Source: Paenibacillus hemerocallicola (GTDB lineage Bacteria; Bacillota; Bacilli; Paenibacillales; NBRC-103111). Taken from it: a DNA stretch of 64,000 bases. The notes below the pieces were generated by a model. That model saw only the letters and a list, made by a program, of their open reading frames with translations. It was not told where the DNA came from and did no database searches. Location of the stretch: NCBI RefSeq assembly GCF_006265175.1, contig NZ_VDCQ01000027.1:1-64000 (forward strand), given 5' to 3'. This document shows positions 52,938 through 62,020 of this stretch, in pieces (positions within the stretch are counted from its first letter, which is position 1; every line of letters begins with the position of its first letter). A program made the position numbers and the translations under genes.

Positions 52938-53891
52938 ATGTACAAAACGGTTATTATCGGCACAGGCCCCGGAGGGCTGACGGCCGCGATATATTTGGCA
53001 AGGGCGAACCTGAATCCGCTCGTCATCGAAGGGCCGGAGCCCGGAGGGCAGCTCACCACGACGACGGAAGTGGAGAACTTTCCCGGATTTCCGGACGGCA
53101 TCCTGGGACCCGAGCTGATGGACAACATGCGCAAGCAGGCCGAGCGGTTCGGAGCCCGCTTCCGGTCCGGCTGGGTCAACGAGGTCGACTTGTCGAAGCG
53201 TCCGTTTACGCTTAAGGTGGAAGGGCTGGGCGAAATTCAAGCCGAGACGGTCATCGTCTCGACCGGCGCCTCGGCCAACTATATCGGCATTCCCGGAGAG
53301 AAGGAGAACGTCGGGAGGGGAGTCAGCACTTGCGCGACGTGCGACGGCTTTTTTTTCCGCAATAAGAAGATCGTTGTCGTGGGCGGCGGCGATTCGGCCA
53401 TGGAAGAAGCGAATTATTTGACCCGTTTCGCCTCCGAAGTGGTGCTCGTCCACCGCCGCGGCGAGCTGCGGGCGTCGAAAATTATGCAGGACCGGGCTCG
53501 CGCCAATCCGAAAATCAGCTGGAGCCTGAACCGGACCCCGCTCGAGGTGCTGGCGGACGAACGCGGCGTTACCGGACTGAAAGTTCGGGATAACAACACC
53601 GGCTCGGAGGAGACGATCGACACTCAAGGTATGTTCGTCGCCATCGGCCACTCGCCGAATACGAAGTTTCTCGGCGGCCAGCTGACGACCGACGCTCACG
53701 GATATTTGCTCGTCAAGCCGGGCACGACGGAAACGAACATTCCAGGCGTATTCGCCTGCGGAGACGTCCAGGACAGCCGCTACCGTCAAGCGATCAGCGC
53801 TGCGGGAACGGGCTGCATGGCGGCGCTCGATTGCGAGAAGTTTCTGGAGGCGGCCGAGCATGCGGAAGTGCCGGATGCCGTTAACGCTTGA
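52938..53891 (+). CDS. trxB: Thioredoxin reductase
   Basis: 317 residues from the ATG at 52938 (GGGAGGGG site). FAD-binding [18 protein letters not shown] at 6-23, redox-active Cys132/Cys135 ([10 protein letters not shown]), NADPH-binding [16 protein letters not shown], second FAD motif [20 protein letters not shown]. Reduces thioredoxin with NADPH. Single gene with its own terminator. The usual YXXXYXTxG variations are minor; a related ferredoxin-NADP reductase is less likely. Confidence 0.92.
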   Translation: MYKTVIIGTGPGGLTAAIYLARANLNPLVIEGPEPGGQLTTTTEVENFPGFPDGILGPELMDNMRKQAERFGARFRSGWVNEVDLSKRPFTLKVEGLGEIQAETVIVSTGASANYIGIPGEKENVGRGVSTCATCDGFFFRNKKIVVVGGGDSAMEEANYLTRFASEVVLVHRRGELRASKIMQDRARANPKISWSLNRTPLEVLADERGVTGLKVRDNNTGSEETIDTQGMFVAIGHSPNTKFLGGQLTTDAHGYLLVKPGTTETNIPGVFACGDVQDSRYRQAISAAGTGCMAALDCEKFLEAAEHAEVPDAVNA

Positions 53892-53927
53892 GCGGTCGGC
53901 CTTCGCCGAACCGAATACATGGTGCGA

Positions 53928-53955
53928 TATCCAGCCGTCGGGGCTGGATTTTTGC
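53928..53955 (+). terminator. Rho-independent terminator of trxB
   Basis: TCCAGCC (53930-53936) and GGCTGGA (53942-53948) with a five-base loop, followed by TTTTTGCTTTT. Confidence 0.85.
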
Positions 53956-54974
53956 TTTTGGGGTGACCGAAAGGTTGACCCTTATTAAATGTTTGGCAAG
54001 GTTGAGATATGGACTCGAATTTATTCAACCTTTTTTTCGAGATGTTCCTCTTCGCCCCAATTTAGCGGCTCTCCGAAAGGATAGCGGAACTTTTTGTTCC
54101 GCTTTGCTTGACCTGTCGGAATCATTATGTTCCTCACCGTACCGAGGTCCGAGGTGAAATCGTATTCCCTGATTTGACCGAATTTTTGCAATGTGAAAGC
54201 AAGGGCGAGAAAACGAAAAAAACCGATGAGCTAAAGCAATAGCGCGGCGACCACGGAGAAGGTCGAGTATGGACGATGGAGATCCGGAGTGCTAGTCCCG
54301 TCTTGCTTAACTGTAAATTGTGAGGCTGTTGAAAAAGTCTGCAAAGAGAGGAAGCGCCGGAGACAGGAGGTGGGGGAATGCGCTCCACATCCGTTAACAT
54401 CGTGTTGTTTTTAAGATTTTAGCGGTTGCAACACGTTTGTAAAGTCAACCGCTTCGCTTTCCGCACATTTCCCCCACCTCCCACTATAAAGCAATGTTTT
54501 CTCCTGTTTGCTCGCTCATTCTCATGATTCCAACTTTGACAGCTCTTTTTGTATGACAAACCTCTCTTTTTGACTTTTTCAACAACCTGAAATTATGCAG
54601 GTAAATTCAGGAATTACGCAACTTTCATCGAAATAACTGGAAAATATACAGGTAGATCGCTACCAGATCGAAAATGGCCGTAAAACAAGCGAGAATAACT
54701 GTATATTCTCCAGTTCGCTACCCAGCAAGGCAATTTTTCACCGAAATAACTGCATGTTTTACAGTTCGTCTTATATCGGCCTATTAAGACTTGGATGTTC
54801 TTCGCCGAAATGGCTTCGATCAGAGCTTTGCTTATTAAGCGCAGTGGCTTTTTTTGTTTCTCTATAAATATTTTACGAGGGACTTGCAAAGGATAATAGG
54901 GAACTGGATATCCCCGGCAAATGGTCTATGACGCAGTCGGACAACTCAAATATACAATTTGACGAGGGTCGTTT
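53956..54974. other. 1-kb gene-free region rich in repeats
   Basis: No gene recognised. It holds a GGAAC/GTTCC hairpin (54081-54105), a MITE-like palindrome (54322-54589, separate entry) and several repeats of the AACTGGAAAATATACAG / CTGTATATTCTCCAGTT type at about 54636-54766, like those at 407-540. The last 100 bases should hold the promoter of the germination operon, probably sporulation-specific; none was recognised. Confidence 0.55.
54322..54589. mobile_element. MITE-like palindromic element, 268 bp
   Basis: Terminal inverted repeats GAGGCTGTTGAAAAAGTC (54322-54339) and GACTTTTTCAACAACCTG (54572-54589), extended imperfectly by AAAGAGAGG and CCTCTCTTT. Inside, GGAGGTGGGGGAA (54366-54378) pairs perfectly with TTCCCCCACCTCC (54469-54481), and AGCGGTTG pairs with CAACCGCT (54421-54453). 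No coding sequence. Terminal sequences of this kind occur on IS elements of Firmicutes, so it may be a non-autonomous derivative. Confidence 0.55.
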
Positions 54975-56585
54975 ATGGGAATGATCAATAAAACCTGGGG
55001 CTCCCTGTTCAACCGGGAGAGGGCGTCAGCTGCCAAGTCCAAGCAGGCGAATGAGGAAAAGGAACCGCTTGGTTCGGATATGAAGGACAACTTCGACCGG
55101 ATCATGCAGGCTTTCGGAGGCAGCAAGGATGTCGTTACCGGACGCTGCCGGATCGACATGCCGGGTCCGATACAGATCGGCTACGCGTATATGGAAGGGT
55201 TAGTCAATATAACGATAGTGCAAGAATTGCTGAAGCAGCTGCTTCTGCTGCGGCATGACGGCATCGGATCCGGCATTCGCGAGCCGGATGCGGACGCCGA
55301 TATGATCAACCGAATCCGAACCCGTATCCCGTCGATCGGCAATGCCGCCACGGTGGCCGATTTTCAGACGCTGTACAAATCCGTTCTGTCCGGCAACACC
55401 GTCATCATGGTCGAAGGGTACCCATACGGACTGGCCGTCCATACGGCGGGCGGGAACGACCGGGCGATCGAGGAGCCGATGACGCAATCCGTCGTCAGAG
55501 GACCGAGAGAAGGCTTTACCGAGTCGATCCATACGAACGTGGCGTTAATTCGCAAACGGGTCAAAACGACGAATTTATGGCTGGAAACGATGACGATCGG
55601 CGAGATTACCCAGACGGAAATCGGACTTATGTACATAAAGGGCATCGTAAATGAAAAAATCGTCGAAGAGGTGAAGGAGCGTCTCGGTCGCATCCAAATC
55701 GACGGTATTTTCGAATCCGGCAATATAGAGGAATTGATCCAGGACGAGACGATTACCCCTTTTCCGACTTTGTACAATTCGGAGCGGCCCGACGTCATCG
55801 CGGCCGGATTGCTGGAGGGCCGGGTGGCCATCCTGGTGGACGGAACGCCCTTCGTGCTCATGGCTCCCGCGTTGTTCGTACAGTTTTACCAGTCTGCGGA
55901 AGATTATTACCAACGCGCCGAATTCGCTTCGCTGATCCGTATTTTACGATACATTTGCTTCTTTATTTCATTGATGGCCCCTTCGTTGTATATCGCGGTC
56001 ACGACGTTCCATCAAGAGCTGCTGCCGAGCTCGCTGCTGTTCAGCCTGGCCGCCCAGCGGGAAGGAAATCCGTTCCCGGCTTTCGTCGAAGCGCTGCTGA
56101 TGGAGGTTACGTTCGAAATATTGCGGGAAGCCGGCGTCAGGCTGCCCAAGACGGTGGGGCAAGCGGTATCGATCGTAGGGGCGCTCGTCATCGGCCAAGC
56201 GGCCGTCGAAGCGGGCTTGGTATCGCCCGCGATGGTTATCGTCGTCGCGATTACCGCGATCGCCAATTTTGTCATTCCGTCGTTCAATATGGGCATTTCC
56301 ATCCGGATTATCCGCTTCCTTCTGATGGTGTTTGCCGCGACCTTCGGCTTGTTCGGCATAACGGTCGGCCTGATCGGCCTCGTGCAGCATTTGTGCAGCT
56401 TGCGCTCGTTCGGCGTGCCTTATATGTCGCCCATGTCCCCGTTCAATTTGACCGACCAGAAAGATACGATATTGCGCTTGCCGCAGTGGGGATTGTTTTC
56501 GCGTCCCCGGTTCATAAGCCAAAGAAATACGATTCGGGAAAATAACGCCCCTACGACAAAACCGCCCGCACGCGGGAAAGGATAA
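54975..56585 (+). CDS. GerA-type germinant receptor A subunit
   Basis: 536 residues. Spore germination protein GerA/GerKA family: soluble N-terminal domain (about 30-300) with QTEIGLMYIKGIVNEKIVEE, then several membrane helices from about 320, REAGVRLPKTVGQAVSIVGA and AAVEAGLVSPAMVIVVAIT. C-terminal region is Pro- and Arg-rich. Sits in the spore inner membrane and senses nutrients with the B and C subunits. First gene of the operon; 15 bases separate it from the C subunit gene. Confidence 0.93.
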   Translation: MGMINKTWGSLFNRERASAAKSKQANEEKEPLGSDMKDNFDRIMQAFGGSKDVVTGRCRIDMPGPIQIGYAYMEGLVNITIVQELLKQLLLLRHDGIGSGIREPDADADMINRIRTRIPSIGNAATVADFQTLYKSVLSGNTVIMVEGYPYGLAVHTAGGNDRAIEEPMTQSVVRGPREGFTESIHTNVALIRKRVKTTNLWLETMTIGEITQTEIGLMYIKGIVNEKIVEEVKERLGRIQIDGIFESGNIEELIQDETITPFPTLYNSERPDVIAAGLLEGRVAILVDGTPFVLMAPALFVQFYQSAEDYYQRAEFASLIRILRYICFFISLMAPSLYIAVTTFHQELLPSSLLFSLAAQREGNPFPAFVEALLMEVTFEILREAGVRLPKTVGQAVSIVGALVIGQAAVEAGLVSPAMVIVVAITAIANFVIPSFNMGISIRIIRFLLMVFAATFGLFGITVGLIGLVQHLCSLRSFGVPYMSPMSPFNLTDQKDTILRLPQWGLFSRPRFISQRNTIRENNAPTTKPPARGKG

Positions 56586-56600
56586 GGAGCGTGAACAACG

Positions 56601-57797
56601 ATGCGCAAGGCCATTCGCGTCGTCACGATGCTTGTATTGGGCTGCACTATCCTGACGGGATGCTGGGACCGGCGGGAATTGAACGATCTGGCCATAGCGG
56701 TCGGCATCGGCATGGATCGGGACGGCAGCCAAGTGCAAGTGACGGCGCAGATCGTCAATCCGGCCGAGGTCGCTTCCAAAAAAGGAGGCGGGGGCTACAG
56801 CACGCCGGTCACGATATTGAGCGCCACGGAAAAAACGTTTTTCGAAGCGCTCCGGAAATTGACTACGGTTGCGCCGCGGAGAGTTTTCGCTTCCCATCTT
56901 CGCGTATTGATTATTGGAGAGGACCTCGCCCGCCAAGGCATCGAGAAGGTCATGGACGGCATATCGAGAAACCATGAATTCCGGTCCGACTTTTTTCTGA
57001 TCGTGGCCAAAGGCGCGCGCGCGGACGAAGTGTTGGAAATATTGACTCCTATCGAGAAAATTCCGGCCAATAAAATGTTCAATACGCTGGAGATGTCGGA
57101 GCGGGTATGGGCGCCTACGGTGAAAATGCCTTTGGACCGGTTCATATCCGACTTATCCGATCCGTCTAAGGATGCGGTTCTTACCGGAATCCGTATCGAG
57201 GGCGACCAGGAGGCGGGGAGAACGAAAGGAAACGTAGGCAAGACCGGGGATTATACGAAGCTGCAATATTCCGGACTCGCCCTTTTCAAAGGGGACAAGC
57301 TGATCGATTGGTTAAACGATGAGGAGAGCAAGGGCTACAATTACATTATGGACAACGTAAAAAACACGGTAGGCCATTTGACTTGTCCGAAAGGGGATGA
57401 GCTGACCGTGGAAGTGGTTCGGGCGAGCTCGAAAGTAACGGGAAAAGTTGCCGGCGGAAAGCCGAAAATCGAGGTGCACATATTTGCGGAAGAAAATGTG
57501 GGCGAAGTTCAATGCGAGGTCGATCTGACGAAGACGGAAACGATAGAACAGCTGGAAGCGCTCGCCGAACAAAAATTGAAAAAAATTATTACGGCTTCCA
57601 TTCGCAAAGCGCAGAAACACAAAGCGGACATATTCGGCTTCGGGGAGGCGATCGAGGATGCGGATCCGAAGGCGTGGCTCGACATGAAGCGAGATTGGGG
57701 CTCCCGCTTCGCCGAATTAGACGTATCGGTCCGTACGGACGTGGAGATCAGGAGACTCGGAACGACGAACAATTCTTTATTGGAAAAAAGGAAGTGA
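56601..57797 (+). CDS. Ger(x)C family germinant receptor lipoprotein
   Basis: 398 residues. Lipoprotein signal with Cys21 (VLGCTILTGCWDRRELNDLA), the strongly conserved WDRRE start of GerAC/GerKC proteins, then AVGIGMDRDG and a C-terminal HIFAEENVGEVQ region. Anchored on the outer face of the spore inner membrane. It is translated from its own AAGGAGCG site. The order A, C, D, B differs from the classic gerA order A, B, C. Confidence 0.93.
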   Translation: MRKAIRVVTMLVLGCTILTGCWDRRELNDLAIAVGIGMDRDGSQVQVTAQIVNPAEVASKKGGGGYSTPVTILSATEKTFFEALRKLTTVAPRRVFASHLRVLIIGEDLARQGIEKVMDGISRNHEFRSDFFLIVAKGARADEVLEILTPIEKIPANKMFNTLEMSERVWAPTVKMPLDRFISDLSDPSKDAVLTGIRIEGDQEAGRTKGNVGKTGDYTKLQYSGLALFKGDKLIDWLNDEESKGYNYIMDNVKNTVGHLTCPKGDELTVEVVRASSKVTGKVAGGKPKIEVHIFAEENVGEVQCEVDLTKTETIEQLEALAEQKLKKIITASIRKAQKHKADIFGFGEAIEDADPKAWLDMKRDWGSRFAELDVSVRTDVEIRRLGTTNNSLLEKRK

Positions 57798-57804
57798 GGC
57801 GCTC

Positions 57805-58038
57805 GTGTGGATGGCTTCGGCGATTGTATTGGTCGGCGGGATTATTGCGTCGATCGAGGCTCCCGCTCTGGTCAGGAACAAGATGACGAGGGAGCTTTGG
57901 ATCTTTGCGGTCGTGTTGGCGATCGCGGTCGCGATATCGGTCTTGCATGCGCTGCGGATTCCGCTGCCGAATCCTCTGGATTGGATTACGGCCGTGTATA
58001 AACCGGTCAGCGATTTTATATTTGGCACAGTCGAGTAG
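57805..58038 (+). CDS. Small two-helix membrane protein, germinant receptor D-type subunit
   Basis: 77 residues, GTG start behind GAAGTGAGG. Two membrane helices (about 4-22 and 29-49) joined by a short basic loop, then a short C-terminal tail (PLDWITAVYKPVSDFIFG). Small proteins of this size and topology are encoded in several GerA-type operons and called D subunits; they tune receptor function. It lies 7 bases after the C gene and 10 before the B gene. Confidence 0.8.
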   Translation: MWMASAIVLVGGIIASIEAPALVRNKMTRELWIFAVVLAIAVAISVLHALRIPLPNPLDWITAVYKPVSDFIFGTVE

Positions 58039-58048
58039 GGGAGGCACC

Positions 58049-59149
58049 ATGATGATCGAGAAAGGCAAAATCGGAGTCCACCAGTTTACGATTCTGACGA
58101 TTCTGTTCACCGTGGGAAGCTCCATCCTGATAGCTCCGTCCGGACTTGCCCAGGAAGCCAAGCAGGACGCCTGGATCGCCGCGGGCGTCGGGCTGCTGGC
58201 GGGACTGCTGCTGGTCGTGCTTTACAATAAAATTGCGGAACGGTACCCTACGACGACGTTCGTCCATTACACCCAGGAGATTCTCGGCATATGGCCGGGC
58301 CGGATCGTCTCTTTTCTTTACTTTTGCTATTTTTTTGTGCTCGCGGCGCTCGTGCTGCGCAATATCGGCGACTTCATAACGACCCAGATCTTGAACAATA
58401 CCCCGATCCACTTCATCCATATTTTTTTCCTGATCGTCATTATTATGGGAATCCGCAACGGCCTGGAGACATGTACCCGGACGGCGGAAATTTTTATGCC
58501 GTGGGTTTTGTTCTTTTTTTTCGTCATGATCGTTTTGCTTCCGCCGCAATTTGAACCCGGCCATTTGACGCCTGTGCTCGGATACGGGGCGAAGCCGGTT
58601 ATGCGGGCGGCCCTCCCCGTGCTCGGCACCCCTTTTATGGAGCTCGTCACCGTATTCATGCTGTTTCCTTATGTGAATCATTCGCGGAAGGCGAGGCATG
58701 CGTTTCTGGTCGGTACTTTGATCGGAGGGGGGATGCTGATCGTCATCGTGCTGCTATCGATCTTGGTGCTGGGCGAGGATTTGACGGCAAGGCACATGTA
58801 CCCCAGCTACAGCTTGGCCAAAAAAATTACGATCGGCACGTTTTTGGAAAGACTGGAGGTCGTGATGGCCGGCATTTGGTTCATTACGATTTATTTTAAG
58901 CTCTCGATAAGCTTTTATGCGTCGACGATGACATTTGCCGAGCTGTTCCGGCTGAAGGATGCGAGACAGCTTTATTTGCCCTTCGGGATGATCATGATCG
59001 TGTTCTCGATCGTCGCCTATCCGGACGTTACTTATTTTATGAACTTCGGCACGAAAATATATTTTCCGTACGCTATTCCGTACGCCGTCGTGTTCCCGCT
59101 GCTTATCCTGATCGTAGCCGTAATCCGCAGAAAAAGGGAGCCGGCATAA
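58049..59149 (+). CDS. GerA-type germinant receptor B subunit (GerAB permease)
   Basis: 366 residues from the ATG at 58049 (GGGGAGG site; ATG at 58052 is equally possible). About ten membrane helices of the APC/GerAB spore permease family: KIGVHQFTILTILFTVGSSI, IAPSGLAQEAKQDAWIAAGV, NTPIHFIHIFFLIVIIMGIR. Binds the germinant and forms the transport-like part of the receptor. Last gene of the operon. Confidence 0.92.
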   Translation: MMIEKGKIGVHQFTILTILFTVGSSILIAPSGLAQEAKQDAWIAAGVGLLAGLLLVVLYNKIAERYPTTTFVHYTQEILGIWPGRIVSFLYFCYFFVLAALVLRNIGDFITTQILNNTPIHFIHIFFLIVIIMGIRNGLETCTRTAEIFMPWVLFFFFVMIVLLPPQFEPGHLTPVLGYGAKPVMRAALPVLGTPFMELVTVFMLFPYVNHSRKARHAFLVGTLIGGGMLIVIVLLSILVLGEDLTARHMYPSYSLAKKITIGTFLERLEVVMAGIWFITIYFKLSISFYASTMTFAELFRLKDARQLYLPFGMIMIVFSIVAYPDVTYFMNFGTKIYFPYAIPYAVVFPLLILIVAVIRRKREPA

Positions 59150-59159
59150 TGGGGCGCCG

Positions 59160-59489
59160 TCACCGTTCGCGTTCATCGGGCTCGACCCACTTGACGGACC
59201 ACTCCTCGATTGCCCGGATGACCGGTTCGAGGGCAAGGCCTTTCTCGGTCAACGAATATTCGATGCGGACCGGCGTCTCCGGGTACACCCCGCGGTTGAC
59301 GATGCCTTCGGTTTCCATATCCTTCAGCCGTTCGGACAGCAGCCTCCCGCTGATCGGGATAGCCGCTTCGATCGTGCAGAACCGCTGGGCACCGGATAAA
59401 AGCTGGTGCACGATCAGACCGGTCCAACGCTTATTGACGATGTTCATTCCTTTCTCGAACCGGGGATTTAACGATGACGACTTTTTCAC
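59160..59489 (-). CDS. HxlR family transcriptional regulator
   Basis: 109 residues from the GTG at 59489, placed after an AAGGGGTGAT site (a GTG at 59498 overlaps it). Winged helix with KGMNIVNKRWTGLIVHQLLS, RFCTIEAAIPISGRLLSERL, KDMETEGIVNRGVYPETPVR and YSLTEKGLALEPVIRAIEEW. No conserved N-terminal Cys, so it is not the redox (HypR/QorR) type. Divergent from the YceI gene; ACTTAC/GTAAGT sites lie in both promoters. It ends 10 bases from the convergent gerAB gene. Confidence 0.9.
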   Translation of the reverse strand: MKKSSSLNPRFEKGMNIVNKRWTGLIVHQLLSGAQRFCTIEAAIPISGRLLSERLKDMETEGIVNRGVYPETPVRIEYSLTEKGLALEPVIRAIEEWSVKWVEPDERER

Positions 59490-59536
59490 GCGGATCACCC
59501 CTTTGCACTTAATTAACTTGACATAAGATAATTACT

Positions 59537-59565
59537 ATTATACACTAACTTACGAAAAGTAACAA
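59537..59565 (-). promoter_or_regulatory. Promoter of the hxlR-type gene with operator
   Basis: On the minus strand TTGTTA (59565-59560), spacer 17, TATAAT (59542-59537). The inverted repeat ACTTACGAAAAGTAA (59548-59562) lies in the spacer. Confidence 0.6.
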
Positions 59566-59590
59566 AAATTTAAAAATCTCAAATTTAAGA

Positions 59591-59666
59591 TTGACAACAA
59601 GCGAATCATCCCATACAATAAGTTTATTGTTACTAAACGTAAGTTAATTATCAAATGTAAGTTATT
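59591..59666 (+). promoter_or_regulatory. Promoter and operators of the YceI gene
   Basis: TTGACA (59591-59596), spacer 17, TACAAT (59614-59619). Two GTAAGTTA half-site repeats follow at about 59639-59646 and 59657-59664, in the 5' leader, matching the site in the hxlR promoter. Confidence 0.6.
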
Positions 59667-59684
59667 ATAAGGAGGAACAGGACA

Positions 59685-60218
59685 ATGGCAAAAACAGTTT
59701 GGGCAATCGATCCTACGCACAGCAGCATCGACTTCTCGGTAAAACACATGATGATCGCGAACGTGAAGGGCACTTTCCATACATTCGAGGCGAAGGTCGA
59801 AGCCGATCCGGAAGATTTGACTACAGCGAGCATCGAATTCAATATCGACGTGAACAGCATCGATACCCGCAATAGCGACCGCGACGCTCACCTGCGTTCG
59901 GCGGACTTTTTCGAGACGGAGAAATATCCGAGCATCCAATTCGTATCGAAGAGCATCGCCTCCAAGGGCGACGGCGAATATGACGTAACCGGCGACGTGT
60001 CGATTCGCGGCATTACCCGCACGGAGACGTTCTCGGTGACGTTCGAGGGAGCGGGCAAAGATCCATGGGGCAACGAGAAAGCCGGATTTAGCGCGAAAGG
60101 CAAAATCAAGCGCAGCGATTTCGGTCTGACTTATAACGCCGTATTGGAAGCGGGCGGCGTCCTGATCGGCGACGATATCAAAATTTCGCTCGAAATCGAG
60201 GGAGCCAAGCAAGCGTAA
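59685..60218 (+). CDS. YceI family lipocalin-like protein
   Basis: 177 residues, no signal peptide. The YceI pattern is clear: WAIDPTHSSIDFSVKHMMIA at 5-24, TFEAKVEADPEDL, IDTRNSDRDAHLRSADFF, YDVTGDVSIRGITRTETFSV, KIKRSDFGLTYNAVLEAGGV. The family binds isoprenoid or quinone-like lipids in a beta-barrel. TAAGGAGG precedes the ATG. Cytoplasmic here, unlike the periplasmic YceI of E. coli. Expression probably controlled by the divergent HxlR regulator. Confidence 0.93.
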   Translation: MAKTVWAIDPTHSSIDFSVKHMMIANVKGTFHTFEAKVEADPEDLTTASIEFNIDVNSIDTRNSDRDAHLRSADFFETEKYPSIQFVSKSIASKGDGEYDVTGDVSIRGITRTETFSVTFEGAGKDPWGNEKAGFSAKGKIKRSDFGLTYNAVLEAGGVLIGDDIKISLEIEGAKQA

Positions 60219-60229
60219 AGCAACTAGTT

Positions 60230-60275
60230 AAGACGGCGAATCGGGGACGCGTCCCGGGTTTGCCGTCTTTTTTTT
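60230..60275 (+). terminator. Rho-independent terminator of the YceI gene
   Basis: AAGACGGC pairs with GCCGTCTT around an inner GGGACGCGTCCC stem, followed by seven to eight T. Confidence 0.9.
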
Positions 60276-60350
60276 AATAATGGTTTATAAGTTTCGGTGT
60301 CCCCGCAAAGTACCTGGACATGCATCGGAGCAAAAGCCCCTTTGTGGGGC

Positions 60351-60475
60351 GGTTGTTGAGAAAGTCAAAAAGAGAAAAGAACTTCATAAAAATAACCTGA
60401 TTTTACGGAAGCGGAGTGCATTCCACGACTCCTTGCCTTCATCGCTTCCTCTTTTTGCACGCTTGCTCAACAACC
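60351..60475. mobile_element. Second MITE-like palindromic element, 125 bp
   Basis: Ends GGTTGTTGAG and CTCAACAACC are perfect inverted repeats, continued by AAAAAGAG and CTCTTTTT with a short offset; GGAAGCG (60407-60413) pairs with CGCTTCC (60443-60449) inside. The ends match those of the 54322-54589 element, the core does not. No coding sequence. Confidence 0.5.
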
Positions 60476-60524
60476 TCCCCCAATGTGCAGGGTTTATTTG
60501 CATACGAAAGGAGAGGCTGTACGA

Positions 60525-60995
60525 ATGTTGTTTTATGCGATCGCGCTTGTTGTCGCCGCCATCGATCAAATGTTGAAAATAGCGGTGAGGGTTTATATGG
60601 AGGTGGGCGAATCCGCATCTCTGTGGAACGGTCGCATCCTGCTGACCTATTACGAGAACAGCGGGGCGGCACGAAGCTCCTTTCAGGGCTACGGCCGCTT
60701 GTTCATGGTCGTGGGGATCGTCGTGATCGTCGGCTTGCTGATCGCCCGGCGCAAAGGCCATATTAAGGGGTTCCTGGCGGAAAGCGGCACGGCCCTGCTC
60801 GTCGGCGGAGCCGCGGGCAATACGCTGGACCGGATGCTGTACGGCAAAGTGACCGATTTTCTCGTGATGGGGGAAGGGATTTTGAACGCCGCGGATTTGG
60901 CGCTGACGGCCGGCCCGGCGCTGCTGCTGCTTCATGTCGTCGTGCAGGAATGGAGAGAGAGGACCGGCTCGTACAGGCACGATATATCGGGGTAG
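60525..60995 (+). CDS. Signal peptidase II-like protein (LspA family), stand-alone
   Basis: 156 residues from the ATG at 60525 (AAAGGAG site). Four membrane helices. LspA landmarks: AIDQMLK near the N-terminus, ENSGAA at 44-49, GGAAGNTLDR with catalytic Asp102, GKVTDFL and NAADLAL with catalytic Asp124. It could cleave prolipoprotein signals, but the sequence departs from ordinary LspA (usual FNVADS is ILNAADLAL), and it lacks the RluD/pyrR neighbours of housekeeping lspA. A paralogue with a special role is likely. Confidence 0.8.
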   Translation: MLFYAIALVVAAIDQMLKIAVRVYMEVGESASLWNGRILLTYYENSGAARSSFQGYGRLFMVVGIVVIVGLLIARRKGHIKGFLAESGTALLVGGAAGNTLDRMLYGKVTDFLVMGEGILNAADLALTAGPALLLLHVVVQEWRERTGSYRHDISG

Positions 60996-61053
60996 CGTAG
61001 ACGGGTTGCCCGCCAAGAGGGCTGGGGCGGGTATGGCCTGTCGCTTGCCCTCC

Positions 61054-61896
61054 TTACAGCCGATTCGCATCGCGGTAGCGCGATGGCGGCATGCCCATTT
61101 TGGACGAGAAAGCCCGGCTGAAATAAAAGCCGTTGTCATAGCCGCAGCGCCGGGCGATGTCGTCAAGCGTCCAGTCCGTCTCCACGAGCAGCGCGCGTGC
61201 TTTGTTCAACCTCAGCGCGGCCCCGTAAGCCCCGGGCGTCTTGCCGTACGCCGCCGTAAATCTCCGCGTCAGCTGGACCGGGCTGAGCGAGAGCTCTCCG
61301 GCCAGCTCCTGCATGCTGAACGGCTCGTGCGCGCGCTCCCGGATGAGCCGCTCCGCCCGTTCCATGAGAGGATCCTCTCGAACGCTTGCGAACCGGCGCA
61401 CCGCCTCCGTCTCCCAGCCGTACAGCCGCCATATGTCCCGCAGCAAATATTGCTTGCGGTCCCCCGCCTCTTCCTCCTCTTGCTCCCATACCGCCCGCAA
61501 ATAGTCGAAATCGGAGGCCAGTCTCTGCACGTCCCGGATCGTCACCTTTCCGGAGGGACAGCCGCTGCGCGTCTTCTCTTGCGTCCATGCATCCTGAACG
61601 TCTGCCGCTGCCCGGCCATCCACCTGCGCGATCGGCAACGTAAAGGTGAAGACGAAAAACGTAAGCGGCTTGATGATTTCCCTGCGGAACGGGATGAAGG
61701 GGGGGCAGAAGACGAGGTCCCCCCGTTCGGCCGTTCCCGTCTCGCCGTCAATGTCGTAGCGGAACGAGCCCGACTCGACGGCGAACATCATCCATGTGTT
61801 ATGCGTGTCGGTGTCCATCAGAAATTGCTCTTTATGCCGCCAATAGCGGACCGTATGGAGGGATGGAACGAGCTGTTCCGGCGATAGGGGGCCCAT
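61054..61896 (-). CDS. AraC family transcriptional regulator
   Basis: 280 residues from the ATG at 61896 (AAGGAGGA site). N-terminal cupin-like sensor domain (about 15-100; WMMFAVESGSFRYDIDGETG), C-terminal AraC double helix-turn-helix (FSMQELAGELSLSPVQLTRRF; TLDDIARRCGYDNGFYFSRA; FSSKMGMPPSRYRD). Such proteins activate sugar or cell-wall glycan genes. It is divergent from the FAD-dependent oxidoreductase gene, its likely target. Confidence 0.9.
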   Translation of the reverse strand: MGPLSPEQLVPSLHTVRYWRHKEQFLMDTDTHNTWMMFAVESGSFRYDIDGETGTAERGDLVFCPPFIPFRREIIKPLTFFVFTFTLPIAQVDGRAAADVQDAWTQEKTRSGCPSGKVTIRDVQRLASDFDYLRAVWEQEEEEAGDRKQYLLRDIWRLYGWETEAVRRFASVREDPLMERAERLIRERAHEPFSMQELAGELSLSPVQLTRRFTAAYGKTPGAYGAALRLNKARALLVETDWTLDDIARRCGYDNGFYFSRAFSSKMGMPPSRYRDANRL

Positions 61897-62020
61897 CCGC
61901 CGTCCTCCTTGCTTGTTTTGAAATAAAGTATAAATCGATGATAACTTATTGAATGTCAAAAGAAAATAGTTTCCTCTATCATGAAATTAGATATAAAGTT
62001 CATGATAAAGGGTGAGAGAA

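Noticed and set aside
52938-53891. Ferredoxin-NADP reductase in place of thioredoxin reductase
   Set aside because: The CATC redox motif at 132-135 is specific to thioredoxin reductase.
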